7,743 nucleotides of DNA, taken from contig JAJRTD010000208.1 of assembly GCA_024278435.1 (NCBI GenBank), positions 1 through 7,743 on the forward strand, given 5' to 3'. Below are positions 1-5,999 of this stretch, piece by piece. Origin of the DNA: Gammaproteobacteria bacterium. Its GTDB lineage: Bacteria > Pseudomonadota > Gammaproteobacteria > SZUA-229. Both the position numbers and the translations under genes were made by a program. How positions within the stretch are numbered: the stretch's first letter is position 1; every line of letters starts with the position of its first letter. The notes below the pieces were generated by a model, which had not been told where the DNA came from, did not search any database, and saw nothing but the letters and a program-made list of their open reading frames with translations.

Positions 1-1101
1 GTTATTGAATTACAGCGTTACGGTGTTGAAGTTATTGTCGTCGACCGTTATGCCAATAGCCCTGCCATGCAGGTTGCCCATCGCAGCCACGTTATTTCCA
101 TGCTCGATGGCGATGCCCTGCGCCGCATCGTCGAACAGGAAAAACCGGATTACATCGTACCGGAAATTGAAGCCATTGCCACCGACACCCTGGTTGAACT
201 GGAAGCGGAAGGCTTTACGGTTATCCCGACTGCCCGTGCCGCCCGGCTGACCATGAACCGCGAAGGCATACGCCGGCTTGCCGCCGAAGAACTCGGGCTG
301 CAGACTTCACCCTACCGCTTTGCCGGCAACCGTGAGGAGTTCGATGCGGCTGTTGCCGCTATCGGCATCCCCTGCGTGATCAAACCCATTATGAGCTCGT
401 CCGGTAAGGGGCAGAGCACCATCAGGTCGCAGGCCGATATTGATGCCGCCTGGAACTACGCCCAGCAGGGTGGGCGCACGGGTGCAGGTAAAGTCATTAT
501 TGAAGGCTTTGTTGATTTTGATTATGAAATAACCCAGCTCACCGTGCGTCACAGGAACGGCACCAGCTTCTGTGAGCCCATCGGCCACGTGCAGGTGGAC
601 GGTGATTACCGCCAGTCATGGCAGCCCCAGGCCATGTCTGACACAGCGCTGAAAAAAGCGCGTGACATGGCGCAGAAGGTCACCGATGCACTGGGCGGTC
701 GCGGCATTTTTGGCGTGGAACTGTTTATCCAGGGTGACGAGGTCATTTTCAGCGAAGTATCACCGCGGCCTCATGATACCGGGATGGTCACCATGATTTC
801 GCAGGACCTTTCCCAGTTTGCATTACATGCCCGCGCCATCCTTGGCCTGCCCATTCCGGAAATTAATTTTTACGGGCCCAGTGCCAGCAGCGTCATCCTG
901 GTCAGCGGTGATTCTGATAATCTTCGCTTTCATAATATTGCCGATGCGTTATCATTGAGCAATACCCAGCTTCGTTTGTTCGGCAAGCCGGAAGTGAAGG
1001 GGCAACGCCGTATGGGAGTCGCTCTGGCAAGAGACATCAGCGTTGAAGCCGCCATAGAAAAGGCTAAAACCGTTTCCGAAAAAATAACAACAACACTATA
1101 A
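1..1101 (+). CDS. purT: Formate-dependent phosphoribosylglycinamide formyltransferase (GAR transformylase 2), 5' end outside window
   Basis: PurT is an ATP-grasp enzyme of the cytoplasm that makes formyl-GAR from GAR, formate and ATP, the folate-independent version of step three of purine synthesis. The reading frame is open from base 1 (first residues [11 protein letters not shown]), so the start codon and about 25 N-terminal residues lie outside the window; 366 of an expected ~390 residues are visible. Numbered from base 1, the ATP-grasp loop [10 protein letters not shown] is at about residues 129-138. The metal and substrate stretch FGVELF...[15 protein letters not shown] is at about 237-264, with E240, E252 and D259 matching the Mg- and substrate-binding acids of E. 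coli PurT. The C-terminal LRLFGKPE...QRRMGVALA motif, which carries the Lys and Arg pair that hold GAR, is intact. Similarity to E. coli PurT is high throughout and no frameshift is seen. The first in-frame ATG in the window, at 67, is internal. The next gene begins 6 bp after the TAA stop. Confidence 0.97.
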   Translation, partial: VIELQRYGVEVIVVDRYANSPAMQVAHRSHVISMLDGDALRRIVEQEKPDYIVPEIEAIATDTLVELEAEGFTVIPTARAARLTMNREGIRRLAAEELGLQTSPYRFAGNREEFDAAVAAIGIPCVIKPIMSSSGKGQSTIRSQADIDAAWNYAQQGGRTGAGKVIIEGFVDFDYEITQLTVRHRNGTSFCEPIGHVQVDGDYRQSWQPQAMSDTALKKARDMAQKVTDALGGRGIFGVELFIQGDEVIFSEVSPRPHDTGMVTMISQDLSQFALHARAILGLPIPEINFYGPSASSVILVSGDSDNLRFHNIADALSLSNTQLRLFGKPEVKGQRRMGVALARDISVEAAIEKAKTVSEKITTTL

Positions 1102-1107
1102 AATACT

Positions 1108-1731
1108 ATGAAAAAACGCTATCTTTTAAGCAGCTCCCTGCTGCTGTTATGCAGCCAAAGCATAAACGCTCTCGAATTCACCCCGCTACTGGGCTATCGT
1201 GGCGGTGGTGAGTTTATTGATATCGAAAGCGAAAAAAAATACACCACCAGCAGCTCTGGAACCTTTGGCTTCATCATCGGCGGCGAGCCCTACGACCGTG
1301 GCAAACGTTTTGAAATGTATTTCAGCCAGCAGTCAACTGATATTAAATCGATCAGCCTGCCACCCTCCGGCCCGACACCTCAGCAGACGGCCAATGTCCC
1401 GCTGAAAATAAGCTACCTGCATTTTGGTGGCACGGCGCCGATCAGCGACGAGCAGAAAATTAAAACCTTCGTCAGTGGCGGCCTCGGCTTCACCTACCTG
1501 AGCCCGAATTTCCCGGAACTGGAATCCGACCTGCTGGCTTCTCTCAGCCTGGGGCTGGGCATGCGTATGCCGATGACGGATCGGATCGATTTTCGCCTGG
1601 AAACCCGACTGCTGGCCACCCTGGTTAACAACAACTCCGCAATTTTATGTAGCGGCGGCTGCACCATCAGGGTTAACGGCAGCGCCTTTTATCAGGGCGA
1701 AATTTTTGCCGCGGTAGCATTCAGGTTTTAA
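1108..1731 (+). CDS. Predicted outer-membrane beta-barrel protein of unknown function
   Basis: I do not recognise the family by name. The 207-residue product starts with a clear Sec signal peptide (KKR, a Leu/Ser-rich core, probable cleavage after SINA at residue 21). The mature part begins LEFTPLLGYRGGG and has alternating hydrophobic/polar segments ending in aromatic or glycine residues, for example at about 51-59, 97-107, 119-130, 143-155, 159-172 and 193-207. It ends in Phe (AAVAFRF), the usual C-terminal signature for BAM-dependent outer-membrane insertion. Size and pattern suggest an 8-stranded barrel of the OmpA/OmpW-like type. Cys181 and Cys185 (CSGGC), near the last predicted loop, could form a disulfide in the periplasm or outside. 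The gene lies 6 bp after purT with no clear Shine-Dalgarno sequence, so it is probably co-transcribed and perhaps translationally coupled. No metabolic link to purine synthesis is apparent. Confidence is high that it is a real secreted protein, low for function. Confidence 0.85.
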   Translation: MKKRYLLSSSLLLLCSQSINALEFTPLLGYRGGGEFIDIESEKKYTTSSSGTFGFIIGGEPYDRGKRFEMYFSQQSTDIKSISLPPSGPTPQQTANVPLKISYLHFGGTAPISDEQKIKTFVSGGLGFTYLSPNFPELESDLLASLSLGLGMRMPMTDRIDFRLETRLLATLVNNNSAILCSGGCTIRVNGSAFYQGEIFAAVAFRF

Positions 1732-1755
1732 CCCTACAACCTTGTTTGCAAGATA

Positions 1756-1825
1756 AAGATCCTTCACTATCGTTCAGGATGACGCCGTTCCGGCCTTGTC
1801 ATCCTGAACGATAGTGAAGGATCTT
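1756..1825. repeat. Perfect 28-bp inverted repeat (REP/MITE-like intergenic element)
   Basis: Arms at 1756-1783 and 1798-1825 are exact reverse complements, separated by a 14-nt centre that itself holds GCCG-TTC-CGGC (1784-1794). Each arm starts AAGATCCTTCAC and ends TTCAGGATGAC, so each arm also has short internal symmetry (ATCCT...AGGAT). No T tract follows the right arm and a separate terminator lies 30 bp downstream, so it is not a standard terminator. From memory it resembles the dispersed GTCATCCTGAAC...GAAGGATCT type of intergenic repeat seen in many bacterial genomes; that match is recalled, not searched. Confidence 0.85.
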
Positions 1826-1854
1826 AAATACATCAGACACAGTAAAATCCAGCC

Positions 1855-1889
1855 AATAAAAAAGCACTCATAAAGAGTGCTTTTTTATT
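1855..1889. terminator. Bidirectional intrinsic terminator between the purT unit and the DUF481 gene
   Basis: A perfect 15-bp inverted repeat (1855-1869 and 1875-1889) with a 5-nt loop has core stem GCACTC/GAGTGC. It is flanked by six A's on the left and six T's on the right, so a U tract follows the stem whichever strand is transcribed. It sits between two convergent genes, ending 17 bp before the DUF481 stop, and can stop both units. Confidence 0.92.
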
Positions 1890-1906
1890 TAAAACCGCGC
1901 TATATT

Positions 1907-2665
1907 TTAGAAATTATACACCAGAGTCATCGCTGCTTCGGTATCGGTCTTCTCGGTACCTTCAGGAACTTTTGATTTGTTCCTGACCGTATAGGTAAAT
2001 TTCATTGCCAGGGTTTTATTGATGTTGGCCTGCAGCCCGGTGACTGATTTGGTCGTGGTGAACTCTTCACCAATCTCCGTCGTCAGCTCCTGGAGAAACT
2101 TTGAGTTATCGGTAATCGCCCACCAGAAATTACCCGACAGTCTTAACACCGCTTCATCCTGGGATTCGCCGTTATCCACCTTGTAAAACCGGGCACCAGG
2201 GCCGATCTCGAGATCCAGTTCCATATCGGTCGCTTTAATGACTTTTCGGCCATAACCCAGTGAAACAATATGTTCATACTCGAAACCGCTGAAGCGATCC
2301 TTCTGCAGCTTGATTATGCCAAAGGCGTAATCAAGTTCGGTAAATTTATAGTCCGACTTGCCGGACAGCTCATAGCGCTCTGCCGAAACCACCATTTCAT
2401 TGGTGTTCTCATCTTTCGACTGCTGACCAAAACCTTCGGCATGGCCGGTATGACGCCACTTATCAACTTCATAACTGACATCGGCTTTACCTGCCGTGGT
2501 CTGTGTTTCGGTATTACCCGTCGTCCGGATAAAACCCAGTTCGACCGAACTCTTCCACGGTGACTCTTCTTTCTTCGCTTCTTCTGCAACAGCGGCACCG
2601 GATACTACGAGCATACCTGTGACAACCAATGCGTAACAACTTTTTTTCATAACAACTTTTTCCAT
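1907..2665 (-). CDS. DUF481 family outer-membrane protein (YdiY-like, putative salt-induced)
   Basis: The 252-residue product has an N-terminal signal peptide (MKKSCYALVVTGMLVVSG, cleavage probably after AVA at residue 27) followed by an acidic/lysine linker (EEAKKEE) and a beta-rich domain. Typical DUF481 features are ELGFIRTTGNTETQT at about 42-56, where the TxGNT motif is the family hallmark, KDRFSGFEYEHIVSLGYGRK at about 122-141, and a GPGARFY segment near 155-161. The chain ends VYNF with a C-terminal Phe, as expected for an outer-membrane barrel. E. coli YdiY is the named relative; its role is not established, and 'salt-induced' is only the family's usual annotation. Two starts are possible. 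The ATG at 2665 has little ribosome-binding signal. The in-frame ATG at 2650 (residue 6) gives a more usual MKK signal peptide with GGA about 10 nt upstream. It lies 28 bp after mscS on the same strand with no terminator between, so co-transcription is likely. Confidence 0.9.
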   Translation of the reverse strand: MEKVVMKKSCYALVVTGMLVVSGAAVAEEAKKEESPWKSSVELGFIRTTGNTETQTTAGKADVSYEVDKWRHTGHAEGFGQQSKDENTNEMVVSAERYELSGKSDYKFTELDYAFGIIKLQKDRFSGFEYEHIVSLGYGRKVIKATDMELDLEIGPGARFYKVDNGESQDEAVLRLSGNFWWAITDNSKFLQELTTEIGEEFTTTKSVTGLQANINKTLAMKFTYTVRNKSKVPEGTEKTDTEAAMTLVYNF

Positions 2666-2693
2666 CTCAAAATTTATTAACTGTTAAATTATT

Positions 2694-3548
2694 TCAGGCA
2701 GCCTTATCCTGATGAATATCCATCTGCGGATAGGGAATAGAAATACCTTCAGCATCAAAAGCAAGCTTTATCTTTTCATGCGTATCGGAATAGACATTCC
2801 AGTATTCGCTGGTCGCGCACCAGGGACGTACATTAAAGTTCACACTGCTGTCTGCCAGCTCGCCGACAGCAATGGTCGGTGCAGGATCTTTCAGGATGCG
2901 ATCATCCTCATCGAGAATTTTACTGATAATTTCCTTGGCTTTCTTGATATCATCGTCATAACCGATACCAAAAACCATATCAACACGCCGTGTGTTGCGT
3001 TTTGAATAATTGGTAATGGTACCACCGAAAATTTCGCCATTGGGAATAATAATCTCGCGATTATCGCCTGTGCGCATGGTGGTGGTAAATATGCCAATCT
3101 CTTCAACGATGCCTGAAACACCCGCCGCTTCAATGAAGTCGCCATCGTTAAACGGGCGGAAGATGATAAGCATGACGCCGGAGGCAAGATTCTGCAATGT
3201 ACCCTGCAACGCCAGACCGACAGCCAGGCCGGCCGCACCAATCAATGCAATCAATGAAGTGGTTTCAACACCCAGCTGATCCAGCGCCGCGATAACGACA
3301 AAAAGCAGCAGGATGGCATTAATAATCGAGCCGATAAAGTTAACAAGAATATTGTCAACTTTTGCTTTAACCATGATCTTTTTGGCAAACCGAACCAGAA
3401 CTTTAACAATAAATTTACCGATTAAAAATATTGCCAGCGCCATTACTATGTTTATACCCCAGGGTAAAACATAGGTTTCGATTAATTGTTGAATATCAAC
3501 ATTGTCCAGGACTGACAGTGTTTCGGTTACGTTTAGGTCTTCTGGCAT
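2694..3548 (-). CDS. mscS: Small-conductance mechanosensitive channel MscS
   Basis: MscS is a homoheptameric inner-membrane channel that opens under membrane tension and releases solutes on hypo-osmotic shock. From the start chosen here (MPEDLNV) the protein has 284 residues, against 286 in E. coli MscS, which begins MEDLNV. Three membrane segments are visible at about 31-50, 66-90 and 97-128. The pore helix TM3 has the conserved run GAAGLAVGLALQG (104-116): L108 and L112 match the E. coli vapour-lock leucines 105/109, and G116 and G124 match the hinge glycines 113/121. The beta domain has FRPFNDGD and EIIIPNGEIFGG, and the C-terminal end has the conserved IPYPQMDI followed by a short tail. 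An upstream ATG at 3578 would add ten residues, but the strong ribosome-binding site is placed for 3548. It is the first gene of a probable two-gene operon with the DUF481 gene. Confidence 0.96.
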   Translation of the reverse strand: MPEDLNVTETLSVLDNVDIQQLIETYVLPWGINIVMALAIFLIGKFIVKVLVRFAKKIMVKAKVDNILVNFIGSIINAILLLFVVIAALDQLGVETTSLIALIGAAGLAVGLALQGTLQNLASGVMLIIFRPFNDGDFIEAAGVSGIVEEIGIFTTTMRTGDNREIIIPNGEIFGGTITNYSKRNTRRVDMVFGIGYDDDIKKAKEIISKILDEDDRILKDPAPTIAVGELADSSVNFNVRPWCATSEYWNVYSDTHEKIKLAFDAEGISIPYPQMDIHQDKAA

Positions 3549-3556
3549 TTTTACTA

Positions 3557-3562
3557 CTCCCC
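3557..3562 (-). promoter_or_regulatory. Ribosome-binding site that fixes the mscS start
   Basis: On the minus strand GGGGAG lies 8 nt before the ATG at 3548. It would fall inside the coding region if the ATG at 3578 were used, so it favours the shorter MPEDLNV start, which also matches the E. coli N terminus. Confidence 0.85.
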
Positions 3563-3807
3563 TGTTGGTTACGGGCACACGACTTCTATCACCCGGAAAA
3601 ACTCATAAGCGACTACAAGCATTTGTTATACAAAATCTTGTTTATTGCTAGGATGCGAATATTATCATATTGAGTCCAGATTAGATCCCGCTGACGCTGC
3701 CCTTTTGTCAGAAATTCGTTCAATCTGTTGATAATTTGACGAATTTTCTTGATTTTTGGCATTCTGTACTACACTTTTAACTGGTAATAATTTTTTTCAG
3801 AACAATC
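3563..3807. promoter_or_regulatory. AT-rich divergent promoter region between mscS and the PilZ gene
   Basis: These 245 bp separate divergent genes and must hold both promoters, unless one lies within a gene. No convincing consensus pair could be fixed. For mscS, TATAAC on the minus strand (3625-3630) and GATAAT near 3662-3667 are possible -10 boxes without good -35 partners. For the PilZ gene, TTGATT (3749-3754) with TACACT (3770-3775) has a short 15-bp spacer. An 8-bp inverted repeat lies at 3712-3746 and is listed separately. No small open frame with a ribosome-binding site is evident. Confidence 0.5.
3712..3746. promoter_or_regulatory. Operator-like inverted repeat upstream of the PilZ gene
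   Basis: AAATTCGT (3712-3719) and ACGAATTT (3739-3746) are exact reverse complements separated by 19 bp, with an inner TCAA/TTGA pair (3720-3723, 3728-3731). Half-site centres are about 27 bp apart, between two and three helical turns. The dyad lies about 60-95 bp before the PilZ start and could bind a dimeric regulator. AT-rich DNA yields such repeats by chance, so this is tentative. Confidence 0.3.
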
Positions 3808-4230
3808 ATGATATTAGATACTCCTGGCGCATCTGAAAGAAGACAGACGCCACGCTACGATGTAAAACTGAGCGTTGACCTGGTACTGGCCAACGGCACT
3901 ATTTTGAGCGTCACCACGCGCAATATTTCCAGCAGCGGTTTGCAGATCAACTGTGACAGCTGGGTAACCGACGAAATCGAACCTCGCGGCATCCAGAATC
4001 ACGCCATCAGTCACATCCGTTTCAAGGCCATCACCGAGCTGCCCGTTGGTGACAACACAAAGAAGCTTTATGCCAACTGCCGCATTATGTCTGTACAGCG
4101 GATGTCACAGGATGAATACCGCCTGAACCTGGCATTTATTGATTTTGAAAACGGCACGGAAAGTATTCTGGACGAGTTCCTTGCGCAATATAAGCAAAAA
4201 AAAACCGTGATTAATGCCTATTACGCCTGA
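3808..4230 (+). CDS. Single-domain PilZ protein (probable c-di-GMP receptor)
   Basis: PilZ domains bind cyclic di-GMP and change the activity of a partner in motility, polysaccharide or virulence control. The 140-residue product has the two motifs that contact the ligand: RRxxxR as ERRQTPR (R11, R12, R16) and the (D/N)xSxxG motif as NISSSG (N39, S41, G44). A beta-barrel pattern follows (YANCRIMSV, YRLNLAFIDF at about 88-113). A C-terminal helix (about 116-131) is typical of the fold. Length fits a stand-alone PilZ adaptor with no second domain. No good Shine-Dalgarno sequence precedes the ATG, only TCAGAACAATC after a T-rich run. The first motif begins at residue 11, so this start is in the usual place. 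A run of nine A's (4196-4204) near the 3' end could slip, but only the last few residues would change. It forms its own transcription unit, and the partner protein is unknown. Confidence 0.9.
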   Translation: MILDTPGASERRQTPRYDVKLSVDLVLANGTILSVTTRNISSSGLQINCDSWVTDEIEPRGIQNHAISHIRFKAITELPVGDNTKKLYANCRIMSVQRMSQDEYRLNLAFIDFENGTESILDEFLAQYKQKKTVINAYYA

Positions 4231-4283
4231 TAAGCGGTAACGCCGCCGAAACAATCAACACAAGCAATCAGGAATCACCCATA

Positions 4284-4314
4284 AAAAAGCGCCGCATTAT
4301 ATGCGGCGCTTTTT
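4284..4314. terminator. Bidirectional intrinsic terminator between the PilZ gene and gltD
   Basis: A perfect 14-bp inverted repeat (4284-4297 and 4301-4314) has a 3-nt loop TAT and GC-rich core GCGCCGCAT/ATGCGGCGC. A tracts on the left and T tracts on the right let it act on both strands. It lies between convergent genes, about 53 bp after the PilZ stop and 32 bp beyond the gltD stop. Confidence 0.93.
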
Positions 4315-4346
4315 GTTTATACCTTGTTTATGCAGGGAGTTCCGAC

Positions 4347-5822
4347 CTAGGGCAGTAGCGTAGTACCCATCAGGAAGCGGTCAATTTCACGTGCCGCTTC
4401 ACGGCCTTCGTTAATACCCCAGACCACCAGCGACTGGCCGCGGCGGCAGTCACCGGCGGCAAAAACACCGGCAACACTGGTTGCATACTTGCCGTATTTC
4501 GCCTGGTAATTTGAACGTTTGTCATACTCAATATTGATCGCGTCAGAGGCATAATGTTCAGGGCCAAGGAAGCCCATGGACAGCAGCACCAGTTCAGCCG
4601 GCCATATCTTTTCCGTGCCTTCGACTTCTTCCATGTTCCACTGGTCATCCACTTTCATCCAGCGCACTTCAACAATTTTTACACCGCTGACATTACCGTT
4701 ACCATCATCGATAAACTCTTTTGTCAGAATACCGTACTCACGCGGGTCACGACCGAAACGCTCAATACATTCTTCATGACCGTAATCAACACGGTGGATT
4801 TTCGGCCATAACGGCCACGGGTTGTCTTCGGCCCGCTCCATCGGTGACTGCGGCAGCAACTCAAAGTTGACCATGGATTTGCAGCCATGGCGTAACGACG
4901 TAGCGATGCAGTCGGTACCGGTGTCACCACCGCCGATAACAACAACGTTTTTATCTTTTGCCGAAATATAATTGCCGTCTTTCAGCTCGGAATCGAGCAG
5001 GCTTTTGGTGTTCGCTGTCAGAAATTCCATGGCCAGGTGGACACCGTTTAACTCGCGCCCCGGCACATCCAGGTCACGCGCCCGGGTTGCACCCGTGGTA
5101 AACAATACCGCATCGTTTTCCTGCTGCAGGGTTTTAACATCCACCGCACTGTCACCTTCACCACCGACATCGGCATTGGTGACAAAGGTCACACCGGCAT
5201 CTTTTAATATATCAACACGGCGCTGCACAACATCCTTGCCCAGCTTCATATTGGGAATGCCGTACATCAGCAGGCCACCGATACGGTCAGCACGCTCATA
5301 CACGGTCACGCTGTGGCCGACCTTGTTTAACTGCTCGGCAGCCGCCAGGCCGGCGGGACCGGAACCGACCACGGCAACATTTTTACCGGTACGGTCTTCC
5401 GGGATTTGCGCGCTGATCCAGCCTTCAGAAAAACCCCGGTCGACAATGGCATTCTCAATGTTCTTGATGGTTACTGCCGGGTTGGTAATGCCCAGCACAC
5501 AGGAACCTTCACATGGCGCAGGACAGACACGGCCGGTAAACTCCGGGAAGTTATTGGTTTTATGCAGACGGTTCAAAGCCGCCTCCCACTTGCCGGTATA
5601 AACCAGGTGGTTCCACTCGGGAATAAGGTTGTGTACCGGGCAGCCGTTATCCGACTGGCAGAAAGGCACACCGCAATCCATGCAACGCGCACCCTGTGTC
5701 TGCAGGTGGCCGATATCGTGGTTACCGGTGAAAATCTCGCCGTAATCCTCCAGGCGCTCTTTAACGTCACGATAACTCTCGGTAGCCCGTTCGAACTCTT
5801 TAAAACCAGTAGGTTTACCCAT
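4347..5822 (-). CDS. gltD: Glutamate synthase [NADPH] small (beta) subunit
   Basis: GltD oxidises NADPH on FAD and passes electrons through Fe-S clusters to GltB in the cytoplasm. The product has 491 residues, in the normal range for the family. The N-terminal Fe-S domain shows C47, C50, C55, C61 ([15 protein letters not shown]) and a second group C100, C104, C108 (CPAPCEGSC), both needed for the two 4Fe-4S clusters. The FAD dinucleotide fold has [12 protein letters not shown] (about 151-162) followed by [15 protein letters not shown]. The NADPH fold has [12 protein letters not shown] (about 294-305). The C-terminal FAD motif [19 protein letters not shown] (about 455-473) is complete. All expected motifs are intact. 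The purine-rich AAGAGATAAGAG precedes the ATG and serves as a loose ribosome-binding site. It lies downstream of gltB, but the 177-bp gap is longer than usual for this pair and carries repeats. Confidence 0.97.
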   Translation of the reverse strand: MGKPTGFKEFERATESYRDVKERLEDYGEIFTGNHDIGHLQTQGARCMDCGVPFCQSDNGCPVHNLIPEWNHLVYTGKWEAALNRLHKTNNFPEFTGRVCPAPCEGSCVLGITNPAVTIKNIENAIVDRGFSEGWISAQIPEDRTGKNVAVVGSGPAGLAAAEQLNKVGHSVTVYERADRIGGLLMYGIPNMKLGKDVVQRRVDILKDAGVTFVTNADVGGEGDSAVDVKTLQQENDAVLFTTGATRARDLDVPGRELNGVHLAMEFLTANTKSLLDSELKDGNYISAKDKNVVVIGGGDTGTDCIATSLRHGCKSMVNFELLPQSPMERAEDNPWPLWPKIHRVDYGHEECIERFGRDPREYGILTKEFIDDGNGNVSGVKIVEVRWMKVDDQWNMEEVEGTEKIWPAELVLLSMGFLGPEHYASDAINIEYDKRSNYQAKYGKYATSVAGVFAAGDCRRGQSLVVWGINEGREAAREIDRFLMGTTLLP

Positions 5823-5845
5823 CTCTTATCTCTTTTCAATCGAAA

Positions 5846-5873
5846 TGAAAAATGAAAAATGAAAAGTGAAAAA
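5846..5873 (+). repeat. Four tandem copies of a 7-bp repeat (TGAAAAR), upstream of gltD
   Basis: Units are TGAAAAA (5846), TGAAAAA (5853), TGAAAAG (5860) and TGAAAAA (5867). The array starts 24 bp from the gltD start codon, so in the gltB-gltD transcript it is a U-rich leader just before the ribosome-binding region. It is matched by an inverted array at 5962-5982. Confidence 0.85.
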
Positions 5874-5983
5874 TATTAAAGCTTCGCTTTTTATTATCAT
5901 TCATTCAAAAAATAATCAGTTGTGATCAAACTAAAACAGCTATAAAAAATACCGTGAGAAATTTTTCATTTTTCACTTTTCAT
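5859..5983. repeat. 125-bp segment bounded by 16-bp perfect inverted repeats
   Basis: ATGAAAAGTGAAAAAT (5859-5874) and its exact reverse complement (5968-5983) enclose 93 AT-rich bp with no gene. The interior has a weak hairpin AAAGC-TTC-GCTTT (5878-5890) with T-rich flanks. The arrangement resembles a small non-autonomous element (MITE-like) or a mutated repeat pair. No target-site duplication could be identified with confidence. Confidence 0.6.
5962..5982 (-). repeat. Three inverted copies of the same 7-bp repeat, downstream of gltB
   Basis: On the minus strand the units read TGAAAAG, TGAAAAA, TGAAAAA. They face the four-copy array at 5846-5873, so the gltB-gltD transcript could form a long AU stem across the intercistronic gap. 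Confidence 0.8.
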
Positions 5984-5999
5984 ACGCGTGTGCACGCGT
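5984..5999. repeat. GC-rich palindrome directly after the gltB stop
   Basis: ACGCGTG (5984-5990) and CACGCGT (5993-5999) are reverse complements with a 2-bp centre. The palindrome touches the gltB TAG stop on one side and the inverted repeat at 5983 on the other. As RNA it gives a short stable hairpin without a U tract, so it is more likely a processing or stability structure, or the edge of an inserted element, than a terminator. Confidence 0.6.

Noticed and set aside
67..69. ATG as the purT start
   Set aside because: The frame is open from base 1 and the residues before it match the PurT N-terminal domain, so the true start is outside the window.
1756..1825. The long hairpin read as a transcription terminator
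   Set aside because: No T run follows either arm, and a clear terminator lies downstream at 1855-1889.
2677..2687. TTAAC-T-GTTAA palindrome between mscS and the DUF481 gene
   Set aside because: The arms are only 5 bp in very AT-rich DNA, so chance is a sufficient explanation; it is too weak to end transcription.
4196..4204. Run of nine A's in the PilZ gene as a programmed frameshift site
   Set aside because: It is about eight codons from the stop, beyond the PilZ fold, with no downstream frame of interest, so it is probably a chance Lys-codon run.
4972..5601. A 209-codon open frame on the + strand inside gltD
   Set aside because: It is antisense to a complete gltD with every motif intact. 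Its translation is rich in Ser, Arg and Pro with no recognisable domain, as expected for the complement of a codon-biased gene.
5878..5890. AAAGC-TTC-GCTTT as a terminator between gltB and gltD
   Set aside because: The stem is 5 bp with few GC pairs and the following T run is broken. Stopping transcription here would separate two subunits of one enzyme.
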